A stretch of 64,000 nucleotides of DNA from positions 57,300,491 through 57,364,490 of the forward strand of contig CM039182.1 of the NCBI GenBank assembly GCA_008360975.2, in the 5' to 3' direction. The DNA comes from Lichenostomus cassidix. Taxonomy: Eukaryota > Chordata > Aves > Passeriformes > Meliphagidae. The translations under genes and the position numbers were made by a program. The first letter of the stretch is position 1, and each line of letters opens with the position of its first letter. The notes beneath the pieces are model-generated. The model saw only the letters and a list, made by a program, of their open reading frames with translations. It was not told where the DNA came from and searched no databases. Below are positions 24,327 to 32,229 of the stretch, piece by piece.

Positions 24327-24874
24327 AAAACGCAGAAAACTCACCAGTAGCAAACCAGTCTCGTGTCATTTTGTGGGTGTCTAATTGGCCCCATGTAAAA
24401 TACCAAATTAAGCCTGAATATTCAGATTAGAGGACTAAAATAGCCTCTACCAGAAGTTTATTCTCTTCTCTGATATTTTTGTCCTATTTTCAACCTTTAC
24501 AGAGGTGACACATCCCCGCTCAGCATTACTGGCTGCGTATTGTCAGTCTGGAGTACTGGTGCTCCATCTGTGAGCTCCGGCTAGCAGCAGGTACTGTAAA
24601 TCATAGAGATTCATGACAAGGCTGTGAAGTTTTCTGAAGGACAAATTGCAGTATCTGTGTGTAGAAAATTACTGTATCTAGTAACCAGGAGAGGCCCTTG
24701 GTTTGTTAAACGCTGCTGTGATGTGTATGGTGATGCTTTAACCATTGTGAATCAAATGCACAAAAACCACAGGCACACTCATGTATATTCTGCGACTCCC
24801 ATCTTCTTCATGTGTTCACTTGCACACTCATGAGTACGCTTGTTGCCTTCACAAGAAATGAGCTGAAATAGAAC
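24327..24874. other. Unassigned DNA left of the LTR element
   Basis: No gene or repeat is recognised. It ends with the pre-integration target GAAC-ATTGGG. Confidence 0.5.
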
Positions 24875-24880
24875 ATTGGG
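24875..24880. repeat. Left target-site duplication ATTGGG
   Basis: ATTGGG directly precedes the TG of the left LTR and recurs exactly at 27150-27155 after the CA of the right LTR. Confidence 0.92.
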
Positions 24881-25063
24881 TGCAGCAGTGCAGAACCTGA
24901 AAGCAGCTCTCCCCTGCTGCGGGGAGAGGGCTGCCCCAGAACCGGAACACGCAGGATGGTCATTCCATGGCCACGAGCTGTGGGGCTGGTCAGACAGGGC
25001 TTCCTTGTAGAAGCGTTGCAGGTTTAGAAAGGCAGCTGTTTGGTTCCTGGTCTCCATGGTGTT

Positions 25064-25069
25064 TTTATT
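25064..25069 (-). terminator. Poly(A) signal AATAAA in the 3' LTR
   Basis: The plus strand reads TTTATT, giving AATAAA on the element's sense strand. The homologous site in the 5' LTR is AACAAA. In retroelements the 3' LTR signal is the one used to end the transcript. Confidence 0.65.
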
Positions 25070-25182
25070 GAGGTAAACAGGGGAGGAATGGGGAGACTGA
25101 GGAGGGGGAAGGGAAGGCGAGGGAGCGTACAGGTTCCATACAAGCCCAGAACCAAAGAGGCCCATTCTGGATCTTGCTGGGG

Positions 25183-25190
25183 TTTTTATC
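25183..25190 (-). promoter_or_regulatory. TATA-like box, 3' LTR
   Basis: The sense strand reads GATAAAAA, conserved in both LTRs, between the upstream GC box/AP-1 sites and the downstream poly(A) signal, where a core promoter should lie. It is a non-canonical TATA box, so moderate confidence. Confidence 0.45.
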
Positions 25191-25211
25191 TCTAGGGATG
25201 GGAGGCAGTCC

Positions 25212-25218
25212 TGACTCA
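25212..25218. promoter_or_regulatory. AP-1 consensus TGACTCA, 3' LTR
   Basis: TGACTCA/TGAGTCA is an exact AP-1 (Jun/Fos) site about 60 bp from the LTR start. It is conserved in both LTRs and sits 20-30 bp upstream of the TATA-like box. Binding is inferred. Confidence 0.55.
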
Positions 25219-25231
25219 CATCCAGTCAGAA

Positions 25232-25255
25232 GGGGCCAGGGGGGCGGGGTCAGGG
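25232..25255. promoter_or_regulatory. GC box and G-quadruplex-capable tract in 3' LTR U3
   Basis: On the plus strand, four runs of three or more G are spaced by CCA, C and TCA, a canonical intramolecular G-quadruplex pattern. On the element's sense strand the same bases read CCCCGCCCCCC, an Sp1-type GC box. The same tract is present in the 5' LTR (about 27102-27125). Confidence 0.55.
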
Positions 25256-25279
25256 ACAGGAAGGACACGTTACAACAAA

Positions 25280-25294
25280 TCCACTTTTTCTCTT
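25280..25294 (-). other. Polypurine tract before the 3' LTR
   Basis: The sense strand reads AAGAGAAAAAGTGGA followed by TT and then the TG start of the 3' LTR. One T interrupts the purines. This is the expected position for the plus-strand primer, and the two extra bases mirror the AA spacer at the primer binding site. Confidence 0.7.
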
Positions 25295-25814
25295 ATACAA
25301 AAGGAAAAAAAATTTTTCTAGTTCAGAGTCTTTTGGAGCTGGTAGAAATTTCTTCAGTAGGGCTGGAGTTGAAGCTGGTTGGCTGAGATCAGGTGTATCT
25401 TGCTGCTCTGCTGTGCGACGGGGCTGGGCTGTCTGCAGTGCCCCCCCCAGCTTTGACGTGCAGGGAGAGGGGCAGAGCTTACACACAGCCGGAAAGAGAC
25501 AGGGAATTTTGGGAAAAGTAAATTTTTAGAGAGCATGGTAGAGGAGCTATTTGGGGAAGAAGAGGGTAGGAAAAAAGGGGGGGAGGAGTGATTTTTTTAA
25601 GGGTAATGGTACAAGGGGGGAACTGGCAAGGCGCCTGAGAGAATCGGTAGCAACTCAGCGTCTTTTTTGACGGGATGCGGCCTTGTTAGTTACCTCCTTA
25701 TCAGAATGGGAGGGAAGAAGGGACATGGGAAGGAGGAAAGGTATTAATAGGGGTAAACAAAACATACTGTAACTCAAAAAAGGGTTTTAACTAAAGAAAA
25801 TACCTTTCTTTTTT

Positions 25815-25866
25815 GAGGATTGGGCGGAGAGGGCCTTTTCCGGAAGCCCTCTCTAGCCCAATTCTC
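25815..25866 (-). ncRNA. Long bulged hairpin in the element interior (possible RNA export or packaging element)
   Basis: The left arm GAGGATTGGGCGGAGAGGGC pairs with the right arm at 25846-25866 as an 11-bp block (with one G-T wobble or mismatch), a small internal bulge, then 8 perfect pairs around an 11-base loop containing TTCCGGAA. The pairing is seen directly in the sequence. It lies about 540 bp upstream of the 3' LTR in the element's sense direction, the region where simple retroviruses carry constitutive transport elements. That function is only an analogy. Confidence 0.55.
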
Positions 25867-25961
25867 GAAATGCAACACTTGTTAATCTGTTTAAGGTTAA
25901 AATAAAAAAGAATGAGCTGGGGTTTTAAAACAGAGCCCTGCAACCTGCCATGTTCTATGAC

Positions 25962-26047
25962 TCAGCCATTCACACCTCTGCACCCCCTCCCCTGGGGGGT
26001 GCTTTCAGCCATTCACACGTTTCCCACCCCCTCCTCTGGGGGGTGCC
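25962..26047. repeat. Two 43-bp tandem repeats, each containing a GC-rich hairpin
   Basis: Copies at 25962-26004 and 26005-26047 start TCAGCCATTCACAC and end in a self-complementary segment (CACCCCCTCCCCTGGGGGGTG in the first, CACCCCCTCCTCTGGGGGGTG in the second). Each copy can fold as a stem of about seven G-C-rich pairs on either strand. The stem parts are conserved while spacer bases differ (CCTCTG versus GTTTCC), hinting at selection on the structure when the element was active. Confidence 0.8.
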
Positions 26048-26349
26048 TCCAAACCACATTCATACAAACATTCACTCCTCCTCTGCTGCAAACTACACCT
26101 TTAGCAGAGGTCCAGGGTCGGAAAATTTCCCTGAATAGGCAGTGCAGGTACTATCGGCTCACCACTAGAGTCTCTCTTACTCTTGATAGACTTTTGCCGA
26201 CTGACAAGACTGGTCACCGCTTTCCGGTCCCTTGCAGTCCTCTTCGTCACTGTTTTATCCTCAGCAACTCAACACAGACTTCACAAGCTTTCTACAAGTC
26301 CCTTCAGGGTCCTCTTCTTGGGACACGCCTGTGTCTTTAAGCAGTCTCA

Positions 26350-26720
26350 CAGCTCGCGGCCACCGCGTGTGCTGCACAGCAGAGATGGTGTTTGGCTGTG
26401 CAGAGTTGGTCTCGCCGGGGGAGGGGCGCCCGCGACACAAAATGGTGGCTCACAAGATGGCGGCGCCGATGTGCGGGCCACGCGGCCAGGGTGGTCTCCG
26501 TCTGCAGTGCAGGCAGCGTCCCGCCGCGTCGGCGGCTCCCCGCTGTGCGTTCGCCGCTCCGCCGCAGCACCGCACGGCCCGGCGGGGAGGCGCGGCCCGG
26601 CGGCCAGCTCGGCCCGGCCCGGCGCGGCCGCACCACTGGCCCTGCCGTTCCCCGAGCGCCGCCGGCTCCCGCTGCCTCCCAGCTCCCGCGGGCTCTGCTG
26701 CTCCCCGGCGTGTCTAGGCA
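26350..26720. other. CpG-rich, promoter-like block inside the element
   Basis: About 370 bp with very high G+C and many CpG, for example CGGCCCGGCGGCCAGCTCGG, unlike the rest of the window. It includes AAAATGGTGGC and AAGATGGCGGC on the plus strand, YY1-type sites common in housekeeping promoters. All long open frames in this block (161, 221, 126, 161 and 263 codons on both strands) reflect lack of A/T-rich stop codons. It may be captured host promoter or 5' UTR sequence, or simply element leader. Confidence 0.6.
26454..26464 (+). promoter_or_regulatory. Canonical YY1 site AAGATGGCGGC
   Basis: It is an exact match to the long YY1 consensus on the plus strand, antisense to the element. A related AAAATGGTGGC lies 15 bp upstream at 26439-26449. 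In the element's transcript it lies in the leader, about 270 nt past the primer site. YY1 occupancy is inferred. Confidence 0.6.
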
Positions 26721-26723
26721 AGT

Positions 26724-26730
26724 TCTTACC
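26724..26730 (-). promoter_or_regulatory. Candidate splice donor in the element leader
   Basis: Three bases after the primer binding site the sense strand reads GCG then GTAAGAAC, a good splice-donor context. Retroviral leaders commonly carry their major donor downstream of the primer site. A possible acceptor is the sense-strand pyrimidine stretch ending TTAAACAG at about 25887. Both are inferred. Confidence 0.4.
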
Positions 26731-26732
26731 GC

Positions 26733-26750
26733 TGCCCGCATTCTCCACCA
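26733..26750 (-). other. Primer binding site, tRNA-Ala type
   Basis: The sense strand reads TGGTGGAGAATGCGGGCA, starting two bases (AA) after the CA end of the 5' LTR, exactly where a primer binding site belongs. It is the reverse complement of the 3' end of the vertebrate tRNA-Ala form ending TGCCCGCATTCTCCA plus CCA, as I remember that tRNA, over all 18 bases. tRNA-Ala priming is unusual among well-known vertebrate retroviruses, which mostly use Pro, Lys, Trp, Leu, His or Glu. The tRNA assignment rests on memory; the location and TGG start are seen directly. Confidence 0.85.
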
Positions 26751-27052
26751 TTTGCAGCAGTGCAGAACCTGAAAGCAGCTCTCCCCTGCTGCGGGGGGAG
26801 GGCTGCCCCAGAACCGGAACACGCAGGATGGTCATTCCATGGCCATGAGCTGTGGGGCTGGTCAGACGCGGTCCTTGTAGAAGCGTTGCAGGTTTAGAAA
26901 GGCAGCTGTCTGGTTCCTGGTCTCCATGGTGTTTTTGTTGAGGTAAACAGGGGAGGAATGGGGAGACTGAGGAGGGGGAAGGGAAGGCGAGGGAGCGTAC
27001 AGGTTCCATACAAGCCCAGAACCAAAGAGGCCCGTTCCGGATCTTGCTGGGG

Positions 27053-27060
27053 TTTTTATC
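27053..27060 (-). promoter_or_regulatory. TATA-like box, 5' LTR (element promoter)
   Basis: It has the same GATAAAAA as in the other LTR. Because this is the 5' LTR, this would be the copy driving element transcription leftwards. Confidence 0.45.
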
Positions 27061-27081
27061 TGTAGGGATGGGAGGCGGTCC

Positions 27082-27088
27082 TGACTCA
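27082..27088. promoter_or_regulatory. AP-1 consensus TGACTCA, 5' LTR
   Basis: An exact AP-1 site at the position corresponding to 25212-25218 in the 3' LTR. Confidence 0.55.
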
Positions 27089-27101
27089 CATCCAGTCAGA
27101 A

Positions 27102-27125
27102 GGGGCCAGGGGGGCGGGGTCAGGG
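27102..27125. promoter_or_regulatory. GC box and G-quadruplex-capable tract in 5' LTR U3
   Basis: This copy of the tract at 25232-25255 is conserved without change. As part of the 5' LTR it would contribute to the active promoter. Confidence 0.55.
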
Positions 27126-27149
27126 ACAGGAAGGACACACGTTACAACA

Positions 27150-27155
27150 ATTGGG
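27150..27155. repeat. Right target-site duplication ATTGGG
   Basis: This is the partner of 24875-24880 and abuts the right LTR end exactly. Confidence 0.92.
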
Positions 27156-29565
27156 CTGTTCTAAGGTTTCCTTTTAAATTTGGCAATGGAGAAGGTTGTC
27201 ACCCAAAGCACGCATCCCCACACTGCTAAAGGCTGAACTGGCTTGGATGGGAGGCACCACAGCATAGTGGGTCCAGTACCTAAATAGCCACAGTCCAGGA
27301 GCCTTTCAGTCTGTGATGGCATAGGCTGCTTTGTGGTGATGTCCTTGGAGACTCAGCTTGGCTGGTTTAGAGGCAGGTGGAGTTTGGATTCAAATGTGCA
27401 CCATTTGTGCAGGTTTTTGGATCTGCTCTTCCGAATACTGTAGGTCTTGGTGTGCCCTATGGGATGCCAATAGATGAGTGCTCCCAGATAGTGGAGACTG
27501 ACAGTAGGAGCTTTTGGGATTCAGGGGGAAGCTAGTTGTGACCAACTGGGTGCAAAAGTCTAAGCAAAGGAACCTGCCCAAGAAGATGAGCCAGCAGCAG
27601 CCCAAAGCAGGTAGTTCCTACTGTAGGATGTGGTGGAACAGTGCTTAAAGCAGATCATTGCTTGTGAATCAAATGCAGCAAAGCCCTGTCAATGTGAGCT
27701 CTGCAGTGCTGATGGTCAGAGCTGATCCTATGTGTTACATGTGGGACTGCCAGCACTGGTCTGGGTGGGAAGAAGGGCTGTGACTGGGAAGGGGAAAGTC
27801 TTGGGGCCTCTCTGTACAGCCCCTCTCCACCTCCTTGACTTCAGATAGTGTGCAGAGACATCCTTGGACTAACATGGATGTACTCAACAACCATCTGCAG
27901 GGAACTGTGCCTGGAGAAACTGCCCTGGCACATCCCTCAGTACATCCTTGTACTGTGCGTGCATAGCTTCATCCTCTGTATTTCCAGCTCTTCACATGAA
28001 TTCTTGAGGGAGATGAGAAATGAAGCTATTCCTAGAAATTCCACTGCAGTTCCATGCCTTTTTTCCTTAACTGGCGGACTCGTCCTTGCTTCTTTTTGGT
28101 GCCAATGTTAACACATCTTTTGGCTGTTAAGGGTAATTTTTAGACTTGTTTAGAAGAATCTCCTCCCTTTTCCATGTGTGCCACTTGCTGTGCTCTGGGG
28201 AAGGGTGCAGGCCCACCGCCGTTGAGTGTTTAACTTTATAGGTTTTTCAGTGAACACATTTCTGTCCCAGTAAGAACGTAGGCTCAGCCCAGGGCAGCAC
28301 TGTGATGCAGGGAACAACAAATGCATTGCAAATGGTTTCTGTGCAGTGCCTGTGCTGTATGGGGCACTCTAAATAATGAAGCATCATTTTGACTTTAGGG
28401 TAGCTGTTTACCCACAGTTATGTGGGTATGAGGTATGTGCATAAAGCCATGAGGGAAGGGTATGTATGTATGTTCCTATGCATCAAATCTCCTTGCTTGG
28501 GCTGCATTGCCATCCTGTGCAAGACTTTCATACAGTATATGTTTGTGTCCTTGGCGTGCCTGCCTTGGTGCTCTTGAAAATAGAAGAGAGATGTGACTCC
28601 TTTAGAGCTGGCCCTGCTCCAGATTTCCTGGAGCCCCAGATGTGCCCCACAGAGCCCCCTTACCACCACTGAGCACTGCTGTTAACGCTTCTGGCACCAA
28701 AATACAGCTGGTGACTTCTGCTTCTTCCTTCCCCCTCAACCATGAAGGGGGAAGGAAGGGGCAGGGGGGAATGTAACAAAAAAAAAGGGTAAAACCCCAA
28801 AAAGCACACACGTTGAAGGAGAAAATTTCTCTTACCATCTCAGTGTGGGACCAACCTGCTTCCCTCCCTGCTGCCTGGGGGACTGTATTCAATGGTGATG
28901 CCTTTGGCACCATGCCTGCCAGCAGCCATTCTCTTCAGTTTGCTGCTCCTAAAACACACTTTGGGCAAACTGTGTTTCTAAGCCCAGTTCACAGGAGTGT
29001 TCTCACTTAGGACAGAATTTAGCTGCATGCTGGAGTCAAACTGAGATTGAGGGGAACTTGAGTGAAGCTTAAAGAGAGGGAATATACAGGCGAGACCTGG
29101 ATCTCATTTGCAATCTGTAACTGCCCTGTTGCACCAAGAAGGACCTGCAGCTGAAGCAGGCCTGGTCCCTCTGTAATGTTAGCAGCTGGATACAAGGAGT
29201 AAAAGTGGGACTGACCACCCCTGTTAGGGCAGGAGTTTGGGTTTTGTTGTTCCTGCACCCTGAGTGCATCAGTGATGTGCAGGCAGGAGTGATTGTATCA
29301 CCATCTTAGCTGAGGTGCTGTGTCTGGACCTCCAGATGTGATGCTGGGTGGTCTCCAGAGAGAGACCAAAGTTGTTGCTTTTGAGGGAGAAGATGTAGAA
29401 TGGGATGGGAGCCCTGTACAGGAGCTGTGTTTGGGTTGTTGTGGGAATGGGTAATGCAAAGTAACCCCTCTTCCTTGTCCTTGTTCCCACAGAGATTTCA
29501 TAGAGGGTTTATGCTGTTTACTTCCTTTTCCTACTGCAGCAGGAACTTCAGGCCCCTGGAGAATC
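27156..29565. other. Unassigned non-coding DNA
   Basis: No gene is recognised to the right of the LTR element. A 13-bp inverted repeat at 28724-28758 is listed separately. Open frames are at most about 100 codons and overlap on both strands. Confidence 0.55.
28724..28758. repeat. 13-bp perfect inverted repeat, 9-base loop
   Basis: CTTCCTTCCCCCT (28724-28736) pairs perfectly with AGGGGGAAGGAAG (28746-28758) around CAACCATGA. It is a purine/pyrimidine-segregated hairpin. No transcript is evident. Confidence 0.85.
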
Positions 29566-29580
29566 TGTGTGTGTGTGTGT
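29566..29580. repeat. (TG)n microsatellite, short
   Basis: About seven TG units run at 29566-29580 and are followed by CAGGGATC. It is simple sequence. Confidence 0.85.
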
Positions 29581-29970
29581 CAGGGATCAAAGGAAGGGTG
29601 TGGGAAAGATGGTTTCTCCTATATGTCCCTGCCTGGGAAGCACTCCCACAAGGCTTGTTTGGCTCTTATCATCCCAGATCATGACAGATAAACTGCTTTC
29701 CTCCAATGTGAGTAGCTCCAGGTAGTTAAGAATTGACCTTATGGGCAAAGAGCGAGACTCTGGCTTTGCCTATTGCATAGGTGGGTGCTAGTTGTGTGGC
29801 TCATTGCCAAGGACAGGGAGCTTTGAAATGGCATTTTCTGGTTTTGGCATCTCGTATCAGAAATGTATTGTGGTCAAAACAAGTAATTTTTTCTTCAGAG
29901 GAGTAAGCCCAAAAAAGCTTTTCAGCAAACTTGTCTGCTTCTGTGGGGTTTTATTCTTAGTTTCAACAAG

Positions 29971-30723
29971 TCAGCTGACGAACAGTAAGTATGGTCCAGA
30001 GACCTCACACAAGTCTGGTTGGAGAAAGCATGCAATTCCACCGATGAAGCAGTGTTTCCTAAAATAACAGCTTTGGGAACCTCTGCAATCTGTTTCCCTG
30101 TCTCTTACCCTTTTACAAGAACTGAGGAGCCTTTCAGCATTGTGAAGCAAGGCTGTGAAATAGCAACCAGAACAAGAGTGCCTCAGTCTCTCGCACTCTA
30201 TCTGGGGACCTATTGGGCTATTATTAGCAGGGGATACCGAATACATTCTGTAAATATTTGAAAAGCCCTGTGAAGACACATGCTCTTTTATGAGCTCCAC
30301 AATCGTCAAACCCAGGCAAAATGCATCAGAAGAGCCAGAGCAGTTATCACACCCTTTTGTTCTTGTCTGTGTAAGGAAATGCACTTGGATGCCTCTTGGG
30401 TCAAAGCTCAAAATTCCGTCCCTAATTCTTGGCAGAGAGGGTTTATTTGCAAGTAGAGATTGGACAGCTGGGCTCCTGAGCACCTGGGCTGGCACATGGT
30501 GTCTCCTGGCACAGAACCCGTGTGCTGGGGTCTGGGAGCTAGTCTGAAGGGTCACCGGGCTCCTCCAGCCTACTGCGAGATGTCTAAATTTTGGGGGGGA
30601 TTTCTTTATAGCTTCTTGTCCTCTTTGGGAGCAGGAGTGACCCGCAATCTCGGTTTCCATCGCTAGAGGGAGAAAAACTACACGGAATAACCACCCTCTC
30701 CAGTCTCCGCTCCGTCCATCCAC
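29971..30723 (-). other. Longest non-LTR open frame (250 codons), not recognised
   Basis: A 250-codon minus-strand frame starts at ATG 30723 and ends at 29971. It is unusually long for this composition. The translation has no domain, signal peptide or repeat I recognise. It is rich in Cys and Ser and lacks obvious hydrophobic periodicity. Part of the region (about 30060-30300) reads like conserved non-coding sequence, with TTGGGCTATTATTAGCAGGG. I list it as an open frame, not as a gene. It could be chance, a conserved element that happens to lack stops, or a lineage-specific exon. Confidence 0.12.
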
Positions 30724-30748
30724 TCCCAGCAGGAGAGCAGATGCTCTT

Positions 30749-30769
30749 TTAGGACCTAATAGGTCCTAA
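30749..30769. repeat. 21-bp near-perfect palindrome
   Basis: Arms TTAGGACCTA (30749-30758) and TAGGTCCTAA (30760-30769) are perfect reverse complements with a single A between them. It is followed by a partial third copy of the half-site (AAATAGGTGG). It could be a dimeric protein site or chance. Confidence 0.85.
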
Positions 30770-32229
30770 ATAGGTGGACTTGTAGTAGGTGGGCTGTTTT
30801 CTATCGACAGAATTTAACGAAAAAAACCAAACTCAGTCTTAAACAGAAACCGATAGAAACATTTCTGTATTCTTGAAGCAGAGCATCACACACACACCTC
30901 TTTTTATTTGAAAGCATAGCAAATTGAAATTAATTTAAGAGAAGAATGATGGCTGTTTCAACCTAGGAATGGGAACACAGTTGGAAAGACAACCTGATCC
31001 CATGGGAAGAAGTAGAGAACAATTTCCCTTTGCTTTCAGAACCTCTTCCATGAAACCTGATAGCTCTTTACCAAACTGCCCTGCACTTGTGATTATGAAA
31101 ATTAGCTAAGGCCAGCTTTTTCACCAGAATGGCACTGATTAGCTACGCTGTTTTTACCTTCATCAGTGATTAAGGGGACCATCCATTTTCCCTACAAGAC
31201 GTGGATAGGTTAAAGTAGACATGTCAGAATGAGCTACTGGCTCTGTAAGATGAAAACTAAGGGTGCATCTCTGCTCTAGACTTTTTTATTATGGCCACGG
31301 CCATAGCACTGTGCTGTATAGTGCTGCAGGCAAAGGTGTTGCCATCTCTTGGAAGATATGCTTTTGAGGGTGTGCTCTTGAGTGAGACAGTAGACTGGTG
31401 GGTTTTTTTTAAAATAATGTTTAAATGAAAGAAAAAAGGTAAGACAGTTCATTGCAGCATGGAAATAATAGCAATAGAAATTTTAAGTAAAATAAAAATA
31501 GGAAGCAAAACTGACCAAGAATGAATGTGACCATAGCCTGTCTGTTGCTCAAGCCTGAACAGAGAAAAAACAGAGACACTAACAACTCAAGAAAAAAGGC
31601 CCATGTGTGGGGTTTTGTTATTTTTTATTCTTTTTAATTTTTAAAATTTTTATTTATACTTTTAAGTACAAGCTATTATATGTTGTTGGTAGCAGCAGAA
31701 ATCAAAGAAAAAAGTCAACACTTTTTTTCTTTCATAATGAAAGGAAGCAAGAATGGTGCAGGACTCTAACTCTGGAGAAAATTAAAAGATGAAACTATAA
31801 TGAGATTTTTAATGTGTGACTCAGAGGTGGTCACACTTGTAACTGTCTGGGTCGTTATCAGGAGGGGAAAAGGACAGGGTAGAACTATACTGAACATGCA
31901 CCCCTCCTTTCTCCCGCCTTTGTCTTTTGATGCAAAAAGAAATGTGCACATCCGCATTGTGCAAAATGTGGTTTCTGGCAATGAAAACAGCACGGAAGGG
32001 CTGAAACAGCAGCAGGTCCCTGTAGGACAGGACAGGAGGGTATTGGGTTGTGCTCCAGGCTCAGCCTGCCTCAGGGAAAGCCTTGTCTGGCTGCACTATT
32101 GGATGGGGCTGGCAGTGGTGGAAAGGAGGCAAATTTCTTCATCCAAAGCCCGTCTGAGCATTGCCGGCGCTCGGGAAGAGAGGATGGGTTCCAGGAGGGG
32201 ATGAGTGCCCGAGAGGAGGGTGTGCCAAA
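30770..32229. other. Unassigned non-coding DNA
   Basis: No gene is recognised. A T/A-rich stretch lies at about 31605-31680. Two overlapping plus-strand frames near 31800-32364 have no motif. Confidence 0.55.

Larger units (their letters stand above)
24881..25277 (-). repeat. 3' LTR of the tRNA-Ala element
   Basis: On the minus strand it starts TGTTGTAACGTGTCC and ends CACTGCTGCA. U3 carries a GC box, an AP-1 site and a TATA-like A-rich box. About 120 bp downstream of the TATA-like box a canonical AATAAA lies at the complement of 25064-25069. It differs from the 5' LTR at about ten positions, including this poly(A) signal. Confidence 0.92.
25278..26752 (-). other. Non-coding interior of the LTR element
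   Basis: The 1,475-bp interior shows no gag, protease, reverse transcriptase, integrase or env motif in any frame. Read in the sense direction it holds the primer site and donor, a CpG-rich block (about 26350-26720), a less GC-rich part, two hairpin-forming 43-bp repeats, a long bulged hairpin, C/T-rich stretches and the purine tract. Short frames near 25250-25536 are not recognised. Such interiors are known in non-autonomous LTR elements, where they keep packaging and priming signals and may contain host-derived sequence. Confidence 0.75.
24881..27149 (-). mobile_element. Complete non-autonomous LTR retroelement (ERV-derived), tRNA-Ala primed
   Basis: Two direct 397-bp repeats (24881-25277 and 26753-27149) enclose 1,475 bp. 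Each repeat has TG...CA ends, and the whole is bounded by ATTGGG at 24875-24880 and 27150-27155. A primer binding site on the minus strand at 26733-26750 and a purine tract at 25280-25294 fix the orientation: 5' LTR on the right, 3' LTR on the left. A 6-bp duplication is usual for alpharetrovirus, betaretrovirus and class II ERVs. I find no gag, protease, pol or env frame in the interior, so the element is non-coding and must have been mobilised by proteins of another ERV. Hand alignment of the LTRs gives about ten substitutions and two 2-bp indels, about 97% identity, so insertion is fairly recent. I cannot name the family. Confidence 0.93.
26753..27149 (-). repeat. 5' LTR of the tRNA-Ala element
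   Basis: It has the same length and ends as the 3' LTR. It keeps the GC box, AP-1 site and TATA-like box, but at the place of AATAAA it reads AACAAA (complement of 26934-26939). A 263-codon minus-strand frame starts here (27138) and runs through the primer binding site into the leader to 26347. I do not think it is a gene because it would have to start upstream of the presumed transcription start. Confidence 0.92.

Noticed and set aside
26183..26848. 221-codon plus-strand frame (and the 161- and 126-codon frames overlapping it)
   Set aside because: It lies in the CpG-rich leader and 5' LTR, where stop codons are rare on both strands. It runs antisense to the element and shows no domain.
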